Below the pieces are notes generated by a model. The model ran no database searches. It saw only the letters and a list, made by a program, of their open reading frames with translations, and was not told the DNA's origin. Below are positions 55,270 through 64,000 of a DNA stretch of 64,000 nt, piece by piece; position 1 is the stretch's first letter, and each line of letters opens with the position of its first letter. Both the position numbers and the translations under genes were made by a program. Location of the stretch: the NCBI RefSeq assembly GCF_007995155.1, contig NZ_CP042593.1, forward strand, positions 4,630,001 through 4,694,000, given 5' to 3'. The DNA is from Cytobacillus dafuensis. Lineage in GTDB: Bacteria > Bacillota > Bacilli > Bacillales > Cytobacillaceae.

Positions 55270-55449
55270 TTATTTCATCATATTTTGGATAAATGGCGTA
55301 ATCAGCTCAAACGTTTTAAAGCCTAGATAAATACCAACAATTCCAATAATACCAGCAAGCGCTGGTGGTGCAGGGATTGGCAGCTTAAGCAAAGCAAAAA
55401 GAAAACCGACTAAAAAACCAGTGATTAGTGATAAGATCACAATTTTCAT
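55270..55449 (-). CDS. XapX-domain small membrane protein
   Basis: 59 residues: MKIVILSLITGFLVGFLFAL, LKLPIPAPPALAGIIGIVGI, YLGFKTFELITPFIQNMMK. The PxPAPPALAGIIGIVGIYLG segment is typical of the XapX (DUF1427) family: two short helices around a conserved Pro-rich turn. GGAGG lies 5 bases upstream of the ATG. Function unknown; XapX domains are sometimes linked to nucleoside transport loci. The stop is followed directly by repeat B3. Confidence 0.88.
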   Translation of the reverse strand: MKIVILSLITGFLVGFLFALLKLPIPAPPALAGIIGIVGIYLGFKTFELITPFIQNMMK

Positions 55450-55509
55450 AATGTCCTCCTTATTTATGCCAGTTTTCTTATATTCCCCAATTTCCCTTGA
55501 TCAAAACAG

Positions 55510-55559
55510 AAAAAGCTGGCTCGAAATAAGGAGTTTTCTCCTTGTGAGCCAGCTTTTTA
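55510..55559 (-). terminator. argS terminator
   Basis: On the minus strand AAAAAGCTGGCTC (from 55558) and GAGCCAGCTTTTT pair, giving a long stem with T-run, directly after the argS stop. Confidence 0.92.
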
Positions 55560-55562
55560 ATA

Positions 55563-57233
55563 TTACATTTTTTCCGGAGCAGAAACGCCAATTAAAGCGA
55601 GTGCATTTTTCAAAGTTGTTTGGACCGCTTTAATTAAGGCAAGTCTTGCTTTCGTACGTTCAGGATGATCGGCATCTAATACTTTTTCAGCATTATAGAA
55701 GCTATGGAAAGTGGATGCCAATTCGAAAATATAATTCGTAATACGATGCGGCAGACGTTTTTGCGCGGCTTCTCCGACTGCTTGCGGGAATTCACCTAGC
55801 TTCTTCAAAACGTCCATTTCCTTTTCCGCTGAAATTAAAGAGAAATCTGCGTTGCTGCCTGCAGTCAAGCCCTGTTCTTCACCTTGACGCAGAATGCTTG
55901 AAATACGTGCATGAGCATATTGTGCGTAGTAAACAGGGTTTTCATTGGACTCCGAAACGGCTAAATCTAAGTCAAAGTCCATATGAGTATCTGCACTTCT
56001 CATCGCAAAGAAATAACGGGTTGCATCTAGCCCTACTTCTTCTACAAGATCACGCATTGTTACTGCTTTTCCTGTCCGTTTGCTCATTTTCATTTTTTCG
56101 CCGTTTTTGTATAAATGAACAAGCTGAATGATCTCAACTTCAAGTGCATCCCGGTCATAGCCTAATGCCTGAATGGCTGCCTTCATACGTGGGATATATC
56201 CATGATGGTCTGCGCCCCAAATATTAATAAGCTTTTCAAAGCCGCGCTCAAGCTTATCCTTATGGTAAGCAATATCTGGTGTTAAGTACGTATAGGAGCC
56301 GTCATTTTTGATGAGTACACGGTCCTTATCATCGCCAAATACAGTGGAACGGAACCATGTTGCACCGCCCTCTTCGAAGATATGGCCATTGTCTTTAAGA
56401 GCTTTTAATGCGGTATCAATTTTCCCATTATTGTAAAGAGATGTTTCTGAGTACCAAACATCAAACGGTACGCGAAACTCCTCAAGATCCGCCTTTAACT
56501 TCGCCATTTCGTATTTTAAACCATAGTCACGGAAAAAGTCGAAACGCTCCTTTTCATCGACGCCCGCAAATTTATCGCCGTATTCCTCTGCAAGCTTTTT
56601 CCCAATTCCAATAATATCTTCTCCATGGTAGCCATCGGCAGGCATTTCTTTTTCTATGCCTAAGCTTTGAAAATAGCGAGCTTCAACAGATAATGCGAGG
56701 TTATTAATTTGGTTTCCTGCATCATTAATATAGTACTCACGGGAAACATCATATCCTCCTTTCGCGAGAATGTTACATAGGGAATCCCCTACTGCAGCAC
56801 CACGAGCATGTCCAAGGTGAAGGTCTCCAGTCGGGTTAGCGGATACAAATTCAACTTGAATTTTTTGATTCGCACCAACATTCGTTTCCCCGTATTGATC
56901 CCCTGCCTCAAGAATGGCTGGAATCAAGTTTGTCAAATAGCTATTATCCATATAAAAATTGATAAAGCCTGGACCTGCAATCTCAATCTTTTCGATGGAA
57001 GCCTTTGAGTTGTCAAAATGAGCGATTAGCTCTTCTGCAATCATTTTTGGCGCCTTTTTAGCAACACGTGCAAGCTGCATTGCCATATTCGTAGAATAAT
57101 CACCATGCGCCTTTTCTTTAGGTGTTTCTAAAATAACATTTGGAATTTGTTCTTCTGAGGCTAAATTTGCCTTCATAACAGCAGCTTTGATTTCTAGCTT
57201 CAGCTTTTCTTGCATTTGCTCTACACTGTTCAT
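55563..57233 (-). CDS. argS: Arginyl-tRNA synthetase
   Basis: 556 residues, class I. HIGH-type motif in [22 protein letters not shown] equivalent in [15 protein letters not shown]-terminal additional domain and C-terminal anticodon domain ([15 protein letters not shown]). ATG 57233 overlaps the ywiB stop by 4 bp, so the pair is coupled. No T-box was identified upstream. Confidence 0.98.
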   Translation of the reverse strand: MNSVEQMQEKLKLEIKAAVMKANLASEEQIPNVILETPKEKAHGDYSTNMAMQLARVAKKAPKMIAEELIAHFDNSKASIEKIEIAGPGFINFYMDNSYLTNLIPAILEAGDQYGETNVGANQKIQVEFVSANPTGDLHLGHARGAAVGDSLCNILAKGGYDVSREYYINDAGNQINNLALSVEARYFQSLGIEKEMPADGYHGEDIIGIGKKLAEEYGDKFAGVDEKERFDFFRDYGLKYEMAKLKADLEEFRVPFDVWYSETSLYNNGKIDTALKALKDNGHIFEEGGATWFRSTVFGDDKDRVLIKNDGSYTYLTPDIAYHKDKLERGFEKLINIWGADHHGYIPRMKAAIQALGYDRDALEVEIIQLVHLYKNGEKMKMSKRTGKAVTMRDLVEEVGLDATRYFFAMRSADTHMDFDLDLAVSESNENPVYYAQYAHARISSILRQGEEQGLTAGSNADFSLISAEKEMDVLKKLGEFPQAVGEAAQKRLPHRITNYIFELASTFHSFYNAEKVLDADHPERTKARLALIKAVQTTLKNALALIGVSAPEKM

Positions 57234-57652
57234 TGTTCTTCCTCCTCTTCAAATGTAATGAATAAATGGTATGTTCCCGTGGAAGCCCCCTGCATTTTTA
57301 ATTCATATAAAAGGTCGATTGAACCTGAGCCTGTCTCTTCATCAAACTGATGGTCAAGCCTTTTTGTCATTGTCCCGATCTCAAACACGCCATACGGGGT
57401 ATGATAGTTCCCTTGAAGCTTTTTATTCATTTTAAAAGGAAGCCTCATTTTGACTGCTCCACTTCGTAATATAAGACCTTCCTGATCCGATACTTTAATA
57501 ATCGTTTTTGCCATTCCCTCTTCCATTGCCTCATCATATTGAAGAAATCGGGCATTTTCTTTTATGTAGTATCGACCAAACGCTGTTAATTCAAAAGTAT
57601 CTTTGCTGCTTCCTTCGCGAATGTCCGTTTTCACTTTTATTTTTACAGGCAT
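57230..57652 (-). CDS. ywiB: DUF1934 beta-barrel protein YwiB
   Basis: About 140 residues with the DUF1934 lipocalin-like pattern ([57 protein letters not shown]). Function unknown; conserved partner of argS. ATG 57652 ([11 protein letters not shown]) has AAGGA upstream. Ends overlapping the argS start. Confidence 0.9.
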   Translation of the reverse strand: MPVKIKVKTDIREGSSKDTFELTAFGRYYIKENARFLQYDEAMEEGMAKTIIKVSDQEGLILRSGAVKMRLPFKMNKKLQGNYHTPYGVFEIGTMTKRLDHQFDEETGSGSIDLLYELKMQGASTGTYHLFITFEEEEEQ

Positions 57653-57740
57653 TTGTTCCTTAGGCAACGGCAACACTTCCTTTTCATTTCATTATAGTTG
57701 AATTGAGCAACAGGTTCTACATTTCAAGGACAATGACTTG

Positions 57741-57770
57741 AAAAAAACGGAGACAGCTTGTCTCCGTTTC
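57741..57770 (-). terminator. speB terminator
   Basis: On the minus strand AAACGGAGACA and TGTCTCCGTTT pair around AGC, followed by TTTTTTC, about 90 bp after the speB stop. Confidence 0.85.
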
Positions 57771-57861
57771 TGGTTTAACTTCATTAACGTAACTTGACCT
57801 CATTGAGCTTGAATGAAGACAATAAACTGGAAAAATCAACGAATTTAGCTCTGTACTTCCT

Positions 57862-58737
57862 CTATTTTACCCACCCAAGAATCATTTCGCGAATCAACTT
57901 GCTTGCTGTGTTCGCTGTTTGTTCAGATGGATCATAGATTGGCGCTACTTCCACGAGGTCGCAGCCGACGACTTTCACATTGGAACGGGCGATTTCATGG
58001 ATAGAAGCTAAGAGCTCCTTCGATGTAATGCCCCCTGCATCAACCGTTCCTGTTCCAGGTGCATGTGCCGGGTCAAGCACATCGATGTCGATTGTAACAT
58101 ACACTGGGCGTCCTGCAAGTGTCGGAAGGATTTCCTTCAATGGCTCTAGGACATCAAATTTGGAAATATGCATACCGACTTCTTTCGCCCATTGGAATTC
58201 TTCCTTCATACCAGAGCGGATTCCAAATGAGTAAATGTTTTGCGGTCCCATTAAATCACATGCTTTTCGAATTGGAGTTGAATGAGATAGTGGCTCCCCT
58301 TCGTAATTCTCACGTAAATCAGTGTGAGCATCCATGTGAATGATAGCTAGGTCCGGATATTTCTTATACATTGCCTTGATAACTGGCCAAGAGACGAGGT
58401 GCTCTCCGCCCATTCCGATAGGGAATTTATTTTCAGCTAAAAGCTTATCAATGAATTCTTCAATTAAATCAAGACTTTTTTGCGCATTCCCGAATGGAAG
58501 AGGGATATCACCGGCATCATAATATTTCACTTCTTCTAATTCTCGGTCTAAATAAGCACTGTACTCTTCAAGTCCAATGGAGACCTCACGAATGCGCGCT
58601 GGGCCAAAACGGGAGCCTGGACGATAGCTTACTGTCCAATCCATCGGCATTCCGTAAATGACCGCTTCACTTTCTTCATAATTTGGATGGCTTTTTATAA
58701 AAACATTACCAGAGTAAGCTTCATCAAAACGTACCAT
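57862..58737 (-). CDS. speB: Agmatinase
   Basis: About 291 residues of the ureohydrolase family. Dimanganese ligands in IGMGGEHLVSWP, IIHMDAHTDLRE and TIDIDVLDPAHAPGTGT. Converts agmatine to putrescine and urea. ATG 58737 starts MVRFDEAYSGNVFIKSHP, matching the family; the 16-codon upstream extension is not conserved. 66 bp after speE, probably one operon. Confidence 0.97.
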   Translation of the reverse strand: MVRFDEAYSGNVFIKSHPNYEESEAVIYGMPMDWTVSYRPGSRFGPARIREVSIGLEEYSAYLDRELEEVKYYDAGDIPLPFGNAQKSLDLIEEFIDKLLAENKFPIGMGGEHLVSWPVIKAMYKKYPDLAIIHMDAHTDLRENYEGEPLSHSTPIRKACDLMGPQNIYSFGIRSGMKEEFQWAKEVGMHISKFDVLEPLKEILPTLAGRPVYVTIDIDVLDPAHAPGTGTVDAGGITSKELLASIHEIARSNVKVVGCDLVEVAPIYDPSEQTANTASKLIREMILGWVK

Positions 58738-58803
58738 TGTCATCCCTCGTTCATAAGTAATTAACCTAAACAGTTTTTCAGCCAATCAGCATTTTCTGCC
58801 GAA

Positions 58804-59634
58804 CTATTTCACTAAATCCTGTACAAATTTTGGCAATACAAAAGCAGCATTGTGAAGCTCTTTTGTATAGTATTTTGTTTCGATTTCATGGAATCGGTCT
58901 TCACTTACTTCTAATGGATCATATTTTTTAGAACCAATTGTGAAGGCCCACATACCGCTTGGATATGTTGGAATATTCGCTACATAAAGGCGTGTGATCG
59001 GGAAAATTTCCTTTACATCCTTTTGAACACTGCGAATCAAGTCTGCTTTAAACCAAGGATTATCTGATTGCGCGACAAAAATCCCGTCTTCCTTTAAAGC
59101 TTTAGAAATTCCAGCATAAAAACCTTTTGTAAATAGATTAACAGCAGGCCCTACAGGCTCTGTTGAGTCAACCATAATGACATCGTATTCATTTTCACTT
59201 TCGGCAATGTGCATGAATCCATCTCCCACTTGTACATCAACGCGAGGGTCTTCAAGCATGCCTGCAATTTCTGGAAGGTATTTTTTAGAATACTCGATGA
59301 CTTTTCCGTCAATATCGACAAGCGTTGCTTTTTTCACGCTTGGGTGTTTTAAAACTTCACGGATTACTCCACCGTCTCCTCCACCGACAACAAGCACCTT
59401 TTCAGGATTAGGATGAGTAAATAACGGCACATGAGCCACCATTTCATGATACACAAACTCATCCTTAACAGATGTCATGACCATCCCATCTAGTAAAAGC
59501 ATATTTCCCCATTCTTCTGTTTCTACCATTTCAAGCATTTGAAAATCAGTTTGTTCTGTATGTAAAGTGCGCTTCACCTTCATTGTAATTCCAAAATTCT
59601 CTGTTTGTTTCTCTGTAAACCAAAGTCCACCCAT
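58804..59634 (-). CDS. speE: Spermidine synthase
   Basis: 276 residues. Transfers aminopropyl from decarboxylated SAM to putrescine. Motifs: [37 protein letters not shown] and [16 protein letters not shown] with catalytic Asp. Start [19 protein letters not shown] at ATG 59634. First of the speE-speB pair. Confidence 0.97.
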   Translation of the reverse strand: MGGLWFTEKQTENFGITMKVKRTLHTEQTDFQMLEMVETEEWGNMLLLDGMVMTSVKDEFVYHEMVAHVPLFTHPNPEKVLVVGGGDGGVIREVLKHPSVKKATLVDIDGKVIEYSKKYLPEIAGMLEDPRVDVQVGDGFMHIAESENEYDVIMVDSTEPVGPAVNLFTKGFYAGISKALKEDGIFVAQSDNPWFKADLIRSVQKDVKEIFPITRLYVANIPTYPSGMWAFTIGSKKYDPLEVSEDRFHEIETKYYTKELHNAAFVLPKFVQDLVK

Positions 59635-59905
59635 TTTTGGATCATTCCTTTCGGTTAAAATCTGCATTTTTTTTAGAATAAGTATAAATTTTTTCGAGTT
59701 AGAGAGAACTATTCAAGTTTAAGCACTATCGCTTTTTTTATACTTCCCAAACTCAATAAATACAAACATGAGAAAAAGTATAGATGAATCTAGCAAAAAT
59801 GCAAGAAAAAAATGCTTTTACTAGAGAAAAATGTTTAAAACAGCTTCATTTCTTCAATACTATGGAAAGATGTAATTTTTCCCAGATAAGGTGGTGGTAT
59901 TCACA

Positions 59906-61969
59906 ATGGAGATTATAACAAATCAACGCTTCAGAAAAGCAGGTAAATATATACGGGCATTTTTTATATTAAGCCTCATTGGGGTCGCAATAGCGATCAT
60001 TTTGGCTTCTGGTATTTTGCTTTATGCAAAGCTGCTTGGGCCACCACCACTTGCTGTCCCGCAATCGACTTTATTCTACTCAGATGATGGAACAGTGATT
60101 GGAGAAAGTCATAATGGCCAAAAGAGGTATTGGGTAGAGCTTTCAGAAATTAGCCCCTATCTTGTGGATGCCACAATTTCAATTGAGGATCGAAAGTTTT
60201 ATTCCCATAATGGATTTGATTATAAGCGAATTGCTGGTGCCCTTATCGCTGATATTAAAGCAATGGCTAAGGTTCAAGGAGCAAGCACAATTAGCCAGCA
60301 GTATGCTCGAAACTTATTTCTTGCTCACGAAAAAACATGGGAGCGCAAATTAAAGGAAGCCTTCTACACCATTCGGCTCGAAATGAATTATTCAAAGAAG
60401 GAGATATTAGAGGGCTATTTAAATACGATTTATTATGGGCATGGCGCTTACGGAGCTGAAGCGGCAAGCCAGTTTTACTTTGGCAAGCCTGCTCATGAGT
60501 TAACCCTTGGAGAAGCATCTATTCTTGCAGGCGTACCAAAAGGGGCGGGTATTTATTCACCTCTTGTATCCATGGAAAACGCGAAGAAAAGACAAAAAAT
60601 TATTTTACAGACAATGGTCACAAACCATTATATTGACAAGAATTCTGCAATGACTGCTATAACTGAACCACTCACAATTGTCGGCAAACATCTTCATACA
60701 AAAACGAGTACTGCACCATACTTCCAGGATGCTGTTCGTCACGCCTTAAAAACGGAGCTAAAACTTGACGACCGGACGATTGAATTAGGCGGTTTAAAGG
60801 TGTATACAACTATTGATCTAAAGCAGCAAGCCATTGCTGAACAGACTATTGAAAGATTAATTTCAAAAGACTCCGAAATTCAGGCTAGCCTTGTATCAAT
60901 GAATCCGAGAAACGGACATGTAAAGGCACTCGTTGGAGGCAGAAATTACGAAGAAAGCCCTTTTAATCGAGCTGTTCAGGCGATTCGCCAGCCCGGTTCT
61001 ACAATGAAGCCACTGCTCTATTACGCTGCTTTAGAGAATGGGTTTACCCCTTCCACGATGATGCGCAGCGAGCCAACAACTTTTCGATTTGATGATGATC
61101 GAGCAGAATATTCACCAAAGAATTTTAATAGCCAATATGCCAATGAAGAGATTACAATGGCGCAGGCCCTTGCCCTTTCTGATAATATTTACGCTGTGAA
61201 AACCCATTTATTTTTGGGCGTTGATACACTTGTTAATACAGCTAAAAAATTTGGACTTTCTACAAAAATGAACAAAGTTCCTTCTTTGGCGCTCGGAACC
61301 TCAGGCGTTCGTGTGATTGAAATGGCTAATGCCTATAGCATATTTGCTAACGGAGGAAAAAAGGTCTCACCCGTTTTAATCAAACGTGTAGAGAATTATA
61401 AAGGGGATATTATTTTCGAGAATAAAAAAGAGGCATTCCCCATTTTAAAGCCTGAATTGGCGTTTGTCATGACACAGATGATGACGGGAATATTTGATCC
61501 GAAGCTTAACGGTTATACAAGTGTCACTGGAAGGACTATCATCAATGACATGACTAGAACATATGCCGGAAAATCGGGGTCTACAGATACGGATAGCTGG
61601 ATGATCGGTTATTCTCCACAACTCGTCTCAGCCGTATGGACTGGCTATGATAAAGGGCATAGCATCCATTTGACCGCCGACAAATCATACGCAAAAAATA
61701 TTTGGATCCGTTTTATGGAGGATGCACATAAAGGCATGCCAATAAAAGGCTTCAAGCCGCCAAAAGGGACGGTTGGCGTCTATGTAAATCCAGAAAACGG
61801 AAAGTTAGCCACAGATAACTGCCCGATTAAGCGGCTAACCTACTTTGTTGAGGGAACAGAACCGACTGAATATTGTACAGATCATTTGTTATATCAGAAA
61901 GAGGCTCCTGCTAAAAAAGCAAAGCCGACTAAAAAGCCCTGGTACAAAAAATTATTTGACTGGAGCTAG
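59906..61969 (+). CDS. pbpG: Class A penicillin-binding protein, PbpG-type
   Basis: About 687 residues. Membrane anchor (FFILSLIGVAIAIILASGIL), glycosyltransferase domain with catalytic Glu in SIEDRKFYSHNGFD and GASTISQQYARNLFL, and transpeptidase domain with SxxK in RQPGSTMKPLLYY, SDN in LALSDNIYAVK and KSG in YAGKSGSTDTDSWMIG. Neighbouring speE as in B. subtilis, where pbpG (ywhE) is made in the forespore for spore germ-cell wall. ATG 59906 is preferred over the upstream GTGs. Its TAG stop lies in the first bases of repeat B4. Confidence 0.94.
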   Translation: MEIITNQRFRKAGKYIRAFFILSLIGVAIAIILASGILLYAKLLGPPPLAVPQSTLFYSDDGTVIGESHNGQKRYWVELSEISPYLVDATISIEDRKFYSHNGFDYKRIAGALIADIKAMAKVQGASTISQQYARNLFLAHEKTWERKLKEAFYTIRLEMNYSKKEILEGYLNTIYYGHGAYGAEAASQFYFGKPAHELTLGEASILAGVPKGAGIYSPLVSMENAKKRQKIILQTMVTNHYIDKNSAMTAITEPLTIVGKHLHTKTSTAPYFQDAVRHALKTELKLDDRTIELGGLKVYTTIDLKQQAIAEQTIERLISKDSEIQASLVSMNPRNGHVKALVGGRNYEESPFNRAVQAIRQPGSTMKPLLYYAALENGFTPSTMMRSEPTTFRFDDDRAEYSPKNFNSQYANEEITMAQALALSDNIYAVKTHLFLGVDTLVNTAKKFGLSTKMNKVPSLALGTSGVRVIEMANAYSIFANGGKKVSPVLIKRVENYKGDIIFENKKEAFPILKPELAFVMTQMMTGIFDPKLNGYTSVTGRTIINDMTRTYAGKSGSTDTDSWMIGYSPQLVSAVWTGYDKGHSIHLTADKSYAKNIWIRFMEDAHKGMPIKGFKPPKGTVGVYVNPENGKLATDNCPIKRLTYFVEGTEPTEYCTDHLLYQKEAPAKKAKPTKKPWYKKLFDWS

Positions 61970-62156
61970 AAAAGCGGAAGCGCCTTTGCAAAGGAACGTC
62001 GACTAAAGACCGCCACGTCCTGTGGCGAACATCGACGTCAGCACATCCTGTGCAAGTCCGACAAGTACAAGACGAGCCTCACGGAAAGGTGTTCTTTACC
62101 TTTCTGGGAGGATTGACTTGTGACCTCGAGGGGGTAGGCGCTGGAAATAGACATAG
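61967..62156. repeat. Family B hairpin repeat, copy B4
   Basis: Starts TAGAAAAGCGGAAGCGCC, whose first three bases are the pbpG stop codon. Carries GCCAC-GTCCT-GTGGC and GCAC-ATCCT-GTGC cassettes (AGGAC and AGGAT loops on the minus strand) followed by the core hairpin. Lies between the pbpG stop and its terminator. Confidence 0.87.
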
Positions 62157-62176
62157 AAAAGCGGAAAAACAATGTG

Positions 62177-62207
62177 AAAAACCTCGGGGATTACCCCGAG
62201 GTTTTTC
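62177..62207 (+). terminator. Probable pbpG terminator, displaced
   Basis: AAAACCTCGGGG and CCCCGAGGTTTT pair around ATTA, followed by TCG. It lies about 210 bp after the pbpG stop with repeat B4 between. Confidence 0.85.
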
Positions 62208-62335
62208 GTGTCCTAGTTCTATACAGTGTCTTCACACTGATAAATAGTTTACTTTTTTTATCTGATTTGGGCAAGTAGTTAGAAATTTAAGTCAGTAAAC
62301 TGTCACAATTTGGTCATAAATTCACAGTTTTTTTC

Positions 62336-62848
62336 TTAATTTACTTGTAAATCATCCTTAAGTTGTTGTATAGAGCGTTCCCACATCCCTAAATCATGGT
62401 TTTTCAAAAACTCAGTAAGAATTCCCTTCGATTTGTCATCCATATGGTCAACGATAATTTGTCTTTTTATGGATTTATCCATCCGGTTCACATGCTCTGG
62501 CAATGATTTAAAGCCTCGGCGAATGGCTCTGTCAACTGTCATTTCACAAGCTGTTACACCTGCATAGTATGGGCCATCTTCCTTCCGGTCAATTGTCACC
62601 CAAATGAGCCAGTAAGGCTTTCCATTCGGCACCTCATCCTTATTGGGAAGAAATTTAATACCCTTCTCTACCGGGCTGCGAGCGTGCATAGCACCCACTT
62701 CAATTGCAGCCTCTCCTGCTTCTACATCTAGAATAACAGGTGATACATTGTCCAAGCTTAGTGCTCCAGTGCCAAACCCCTTATGTCCAGCAGTTGGATC
62801 ACTTTTAATAATATTGAAGCCAATATTTTTCTTCTTTTTCTCTTCCAA
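62336..62848 (-). CDS. ywhD: YwhD family protein
   Basis: About 170 residues: NIGFNIIKSDPTAGHKGFGTGAL, GAMHARSPVEKGIKFLP and KPYWLIWVTIDRKEDGPYYAG are typical of YwhD. Function unknown. TTG 62848 is preferred because GGAGG is 8 bases upstream; the earlier TTG at 62866 overlaps that site. Convergent with pbpG, downstream of ywhC. Confidence 0.92.
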   Translation of the reverse strand: MEEKKKKNIGFNIIKSDPTAGHKGFGTGALSLDNVSPVILDVEAGEAAIEVGAMHARSPVEKGIKFLPNKDEVPNGKPYWLIWVTIDRKEDGPYYAGVTACEMTVDRAIRRGFKSLPEHVNRMDKSIKRQIIVDHMDDKSKGILTEFLKNHDLGMWERSIQQLKDDLQVN

Positions 62849-62908
62849 AGTATAGTCCTCCTTCAAAGAAGTTTTATTAAAAAGGCAATTTCACACTATC
62901 CAAACATT

Positions 62909-63565
62909 TTACAAAAATATACCACTAAAGAATTGGCCCAAACCATCTACTAGTACGGGCAGAACAACTCTAAATATCGGCTGAATTGTATATTGATCAA
63001 GCGGCGTAATCACAAGTATTAAAAATATTACAGACCCATATGCTTCTAATTGAGTAAGCTTTGGCCTCATTGTGGCTGGCACCAAATCTTCAACAATCCT
63101 ATACCCGTCCAGTGGTGGGAATGGGAGTAGATTAAAGACAAATAATACTAGATTGAGATGAATAAAAACATCTAAAAAATCTGGTACAAACGATGGGACC
63201 GATGCAGCAAGTCCTAATGCTAGCAGCGTATACCAAATAATAAACCCAAGAATCGCCAAAATAAAATTGCTTATTGGTCCCGCAATGGAGACAGATATTC
63301 CAGCTAATCTTGGGTTTTTAAAGAAGAATCGATTGACCGGGACAGGACGAGCCCACCCAAAGCCAGCGATAAAAATAAGAATGGTTCCAAATGGATCCAA
63401 ATGTTGGATTGGATTCAAAGTTAATCTGCCTTGATTTTTTGCCGTCGGGTCTCCAAATTTATATGCGACATAGGCATGAGCAAATTCATGAATAGTAAAG
63501 GCTATCATTAACGTAAGGGCGACATATGGAATTTCCCTCAATGAAAAGGCCAAAAATTGTTCCAA
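62909..63565 (-). CDS. ywhC: Site-2-protease-like M50 membrane metalloprotease
   Basis: 218 residues, several membrane helices. Zinc-binding HExxH in MIAFTIHEFAHAYVAYKFGD and the second ligand motif in NLLPFPPLDGYRI define the family; AGPISNFILAI is also typical. Intramembrane proteolysis is the family role, the substrate is unknown. ATG 63565 has a GAAAG-type weak site. 61 bp before ywhD, likely an operon. Confidence 0.93.
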   Translation of the reverse strand: MEQFLAFSLREIPYVALTLMIAFTIHEFAHAYVAYKFGDPTAKNQGRLTLNPIQHLDPFGTILIFIAGFGWARPVPVNRFFFKNPRLAGISVSIAGPISNFILAILGFIIWYTLLALGLAASVPSFVPDFLDVFIHLNLVLFVFNLLPFPPLDGYRIVEDLVPATMRPKLTQLEAYGSVIFLILVITPLDQYTIQPIFRVVLPVLVDGLGQFFSGIFL

Positions 63566-63794
63566 CTTTCATAACCCCTTTTTTAAGGAAATTCCTTACA
63601 GATAAGGAGAATTCCTCTGATACGATTTTATTTTTGAAAATCTATCTTAAATCCATTCTTGCACTTAAATTATATCGAGTAGATTCATTACAGGCAAACT
63701 TAAGTAAGCACGAAATGACCTGCAAAGAGAAAAAGGACCAATCCATTCCAAACACTTGCACATTTTTCAGAAATATGAAAAACTGAGTTCATAT

Positions 63795-63944
63795 AAGAAA
63801 AGCGGAAGCGCCTTGTTCACCCCCGACAAGCACAAGACGAGCCTCTCGGAAAGGTGTCCTTTACCTTTTTGGGAGGATTGGCTTGTGACCTCGAGGGGGT
63901 AGGCGCTGGAGCTAGACATTTCTCTAACTCAAGAAAAGTAATAC
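63795..63944. repeat. Family B hairpin repeat, short copy B5
   Basis: Near copy of B1: TAAGAAAAGCGGAAGCGCC, core hairpin with CACAAGACGAGCC and GGCTTGTGACC arms, then GGCGCTGGAGCTAGACA and GAAAAGTAATAC. No AGGA cassettes. Lies between divergent ywhC and ywhB. Confidence 0.85.
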
Positions 63945-63973
63945 ATTCTTATTCTTAAAAAGGAGAACCGACT

Positions 63974-64000
63974 ATGCCATATGTAACTGTAAAAATGCTT
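63974..64000 (+). CDS. ywhB: 4-oxalocrotonate tautomerase family protein, start only
   Basis: The window ends nine codons into a gene reading MPYVTVKML. Pro at position 2 (the catalytic N-terminal proline after Met removal) and the VTVKML strand fit small tautomerases. AAGGAGAA precedes the ATG. Position next to ywhC matches B. subtilis ywhB. The identification rests on nine residues plus gene order. Confidence 0.75.

Overview
The window is chromosomal DNA from a low-GC, endospore-forming member of the Bacillaceae. It keeps the ywh-ywi-ywj-spo0F-fbaA-murA-rho-prfA-spoIIR-glyA-upp-atp gene order known from the Bacillus subtilis chromosome. It adds features seen in other Bacillus sensu lato lineages: a nuo (complex I-like) operon downstream of atp, and a fused isobutyryl-CoA mutase in a short-chain acyl-CoA cluster. 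Most genes lie on the minus strand, so transcription runs from high to low coordinates. I cannot name the genus with confidence (Cytobacillus, Mesobacillus and Neobacillus are candidates). No tRNA, rRNA, CRISPR array, prophage or intact insertion sequence was found.

Layout, low to high coordinate. 1-1969: start of a nuo operon (nuoA, nuoB, and nuoC cut by the window edge with a very long Ala/Lys repeat extension). 2385-3092: AlkD-like repair protein. 3551-10992: complete ATP synthase operon atpZ-I-B-E-F-H-A-G-D-C. 11560-13800: secreted subtilisin-like protease. 14326-25034: upp, glyA, ywlG, rpiB, a chemoreceptor, ywlE, tsaC-type gene, ywlB, spoIIR, mntP, prmC. 25027-31373: prfA, a GntR regulator with a DMT transporter, a YhcN/YlaJ lipoprotein, tdk, rpmE, rho. 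31937-37261: glpX, murA2, fsa/tal, fbaA, spo0F. 37486-40935: ywjG (plus strand), pyrG, rpoE. 41170-53483: small membrane protein, icmF, a TetR regulator, two acyl-CoA dehydrogenases, hydroxyacyl-CoA dehydrogenase, thiolase, fadF. 53701-64000: cardiolipin synthase, a 59-residue XapX protein, argS, ywiB, speB, speE, pbpG-type PBP, ywhD, ywhC and the first codons of ywhB.

Functional themes are respiration and ATP synthesis (nuo, atp), one-carbon and nucleotide supply (glyA, upp, tdk, pyrG), glycolysis/gluconeogenesis (fbaA, glpX), translation termination (prfA, prmC), sporulation (spo0F, spoIIR, pbpG, YhcN-type lipoprotein), polyamines (speB, speE), and short-chain/branched acyl-CoA breakdown. 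FadR-like operators and a cre-like site lie near the acyl-CoA genes.

The unusual content is between the genes. At least three families of 130-330 bp hairpin-rich repeats (A, B and C here) occur eleven or more times. They share exchangeable hairpin cassettes, including small hairpins with a constant AGGA-type loop on variable, compensating stems. Their termini repeatedly fall on, or directly abut, stop codons (S8 protease, upp, rpiB, pyrG, XapX, pbpG, fadF). Separate intergenic families are 52-bp tandem arrays, 21-bp (heptad-period) repeats and several short palindromic repeats.
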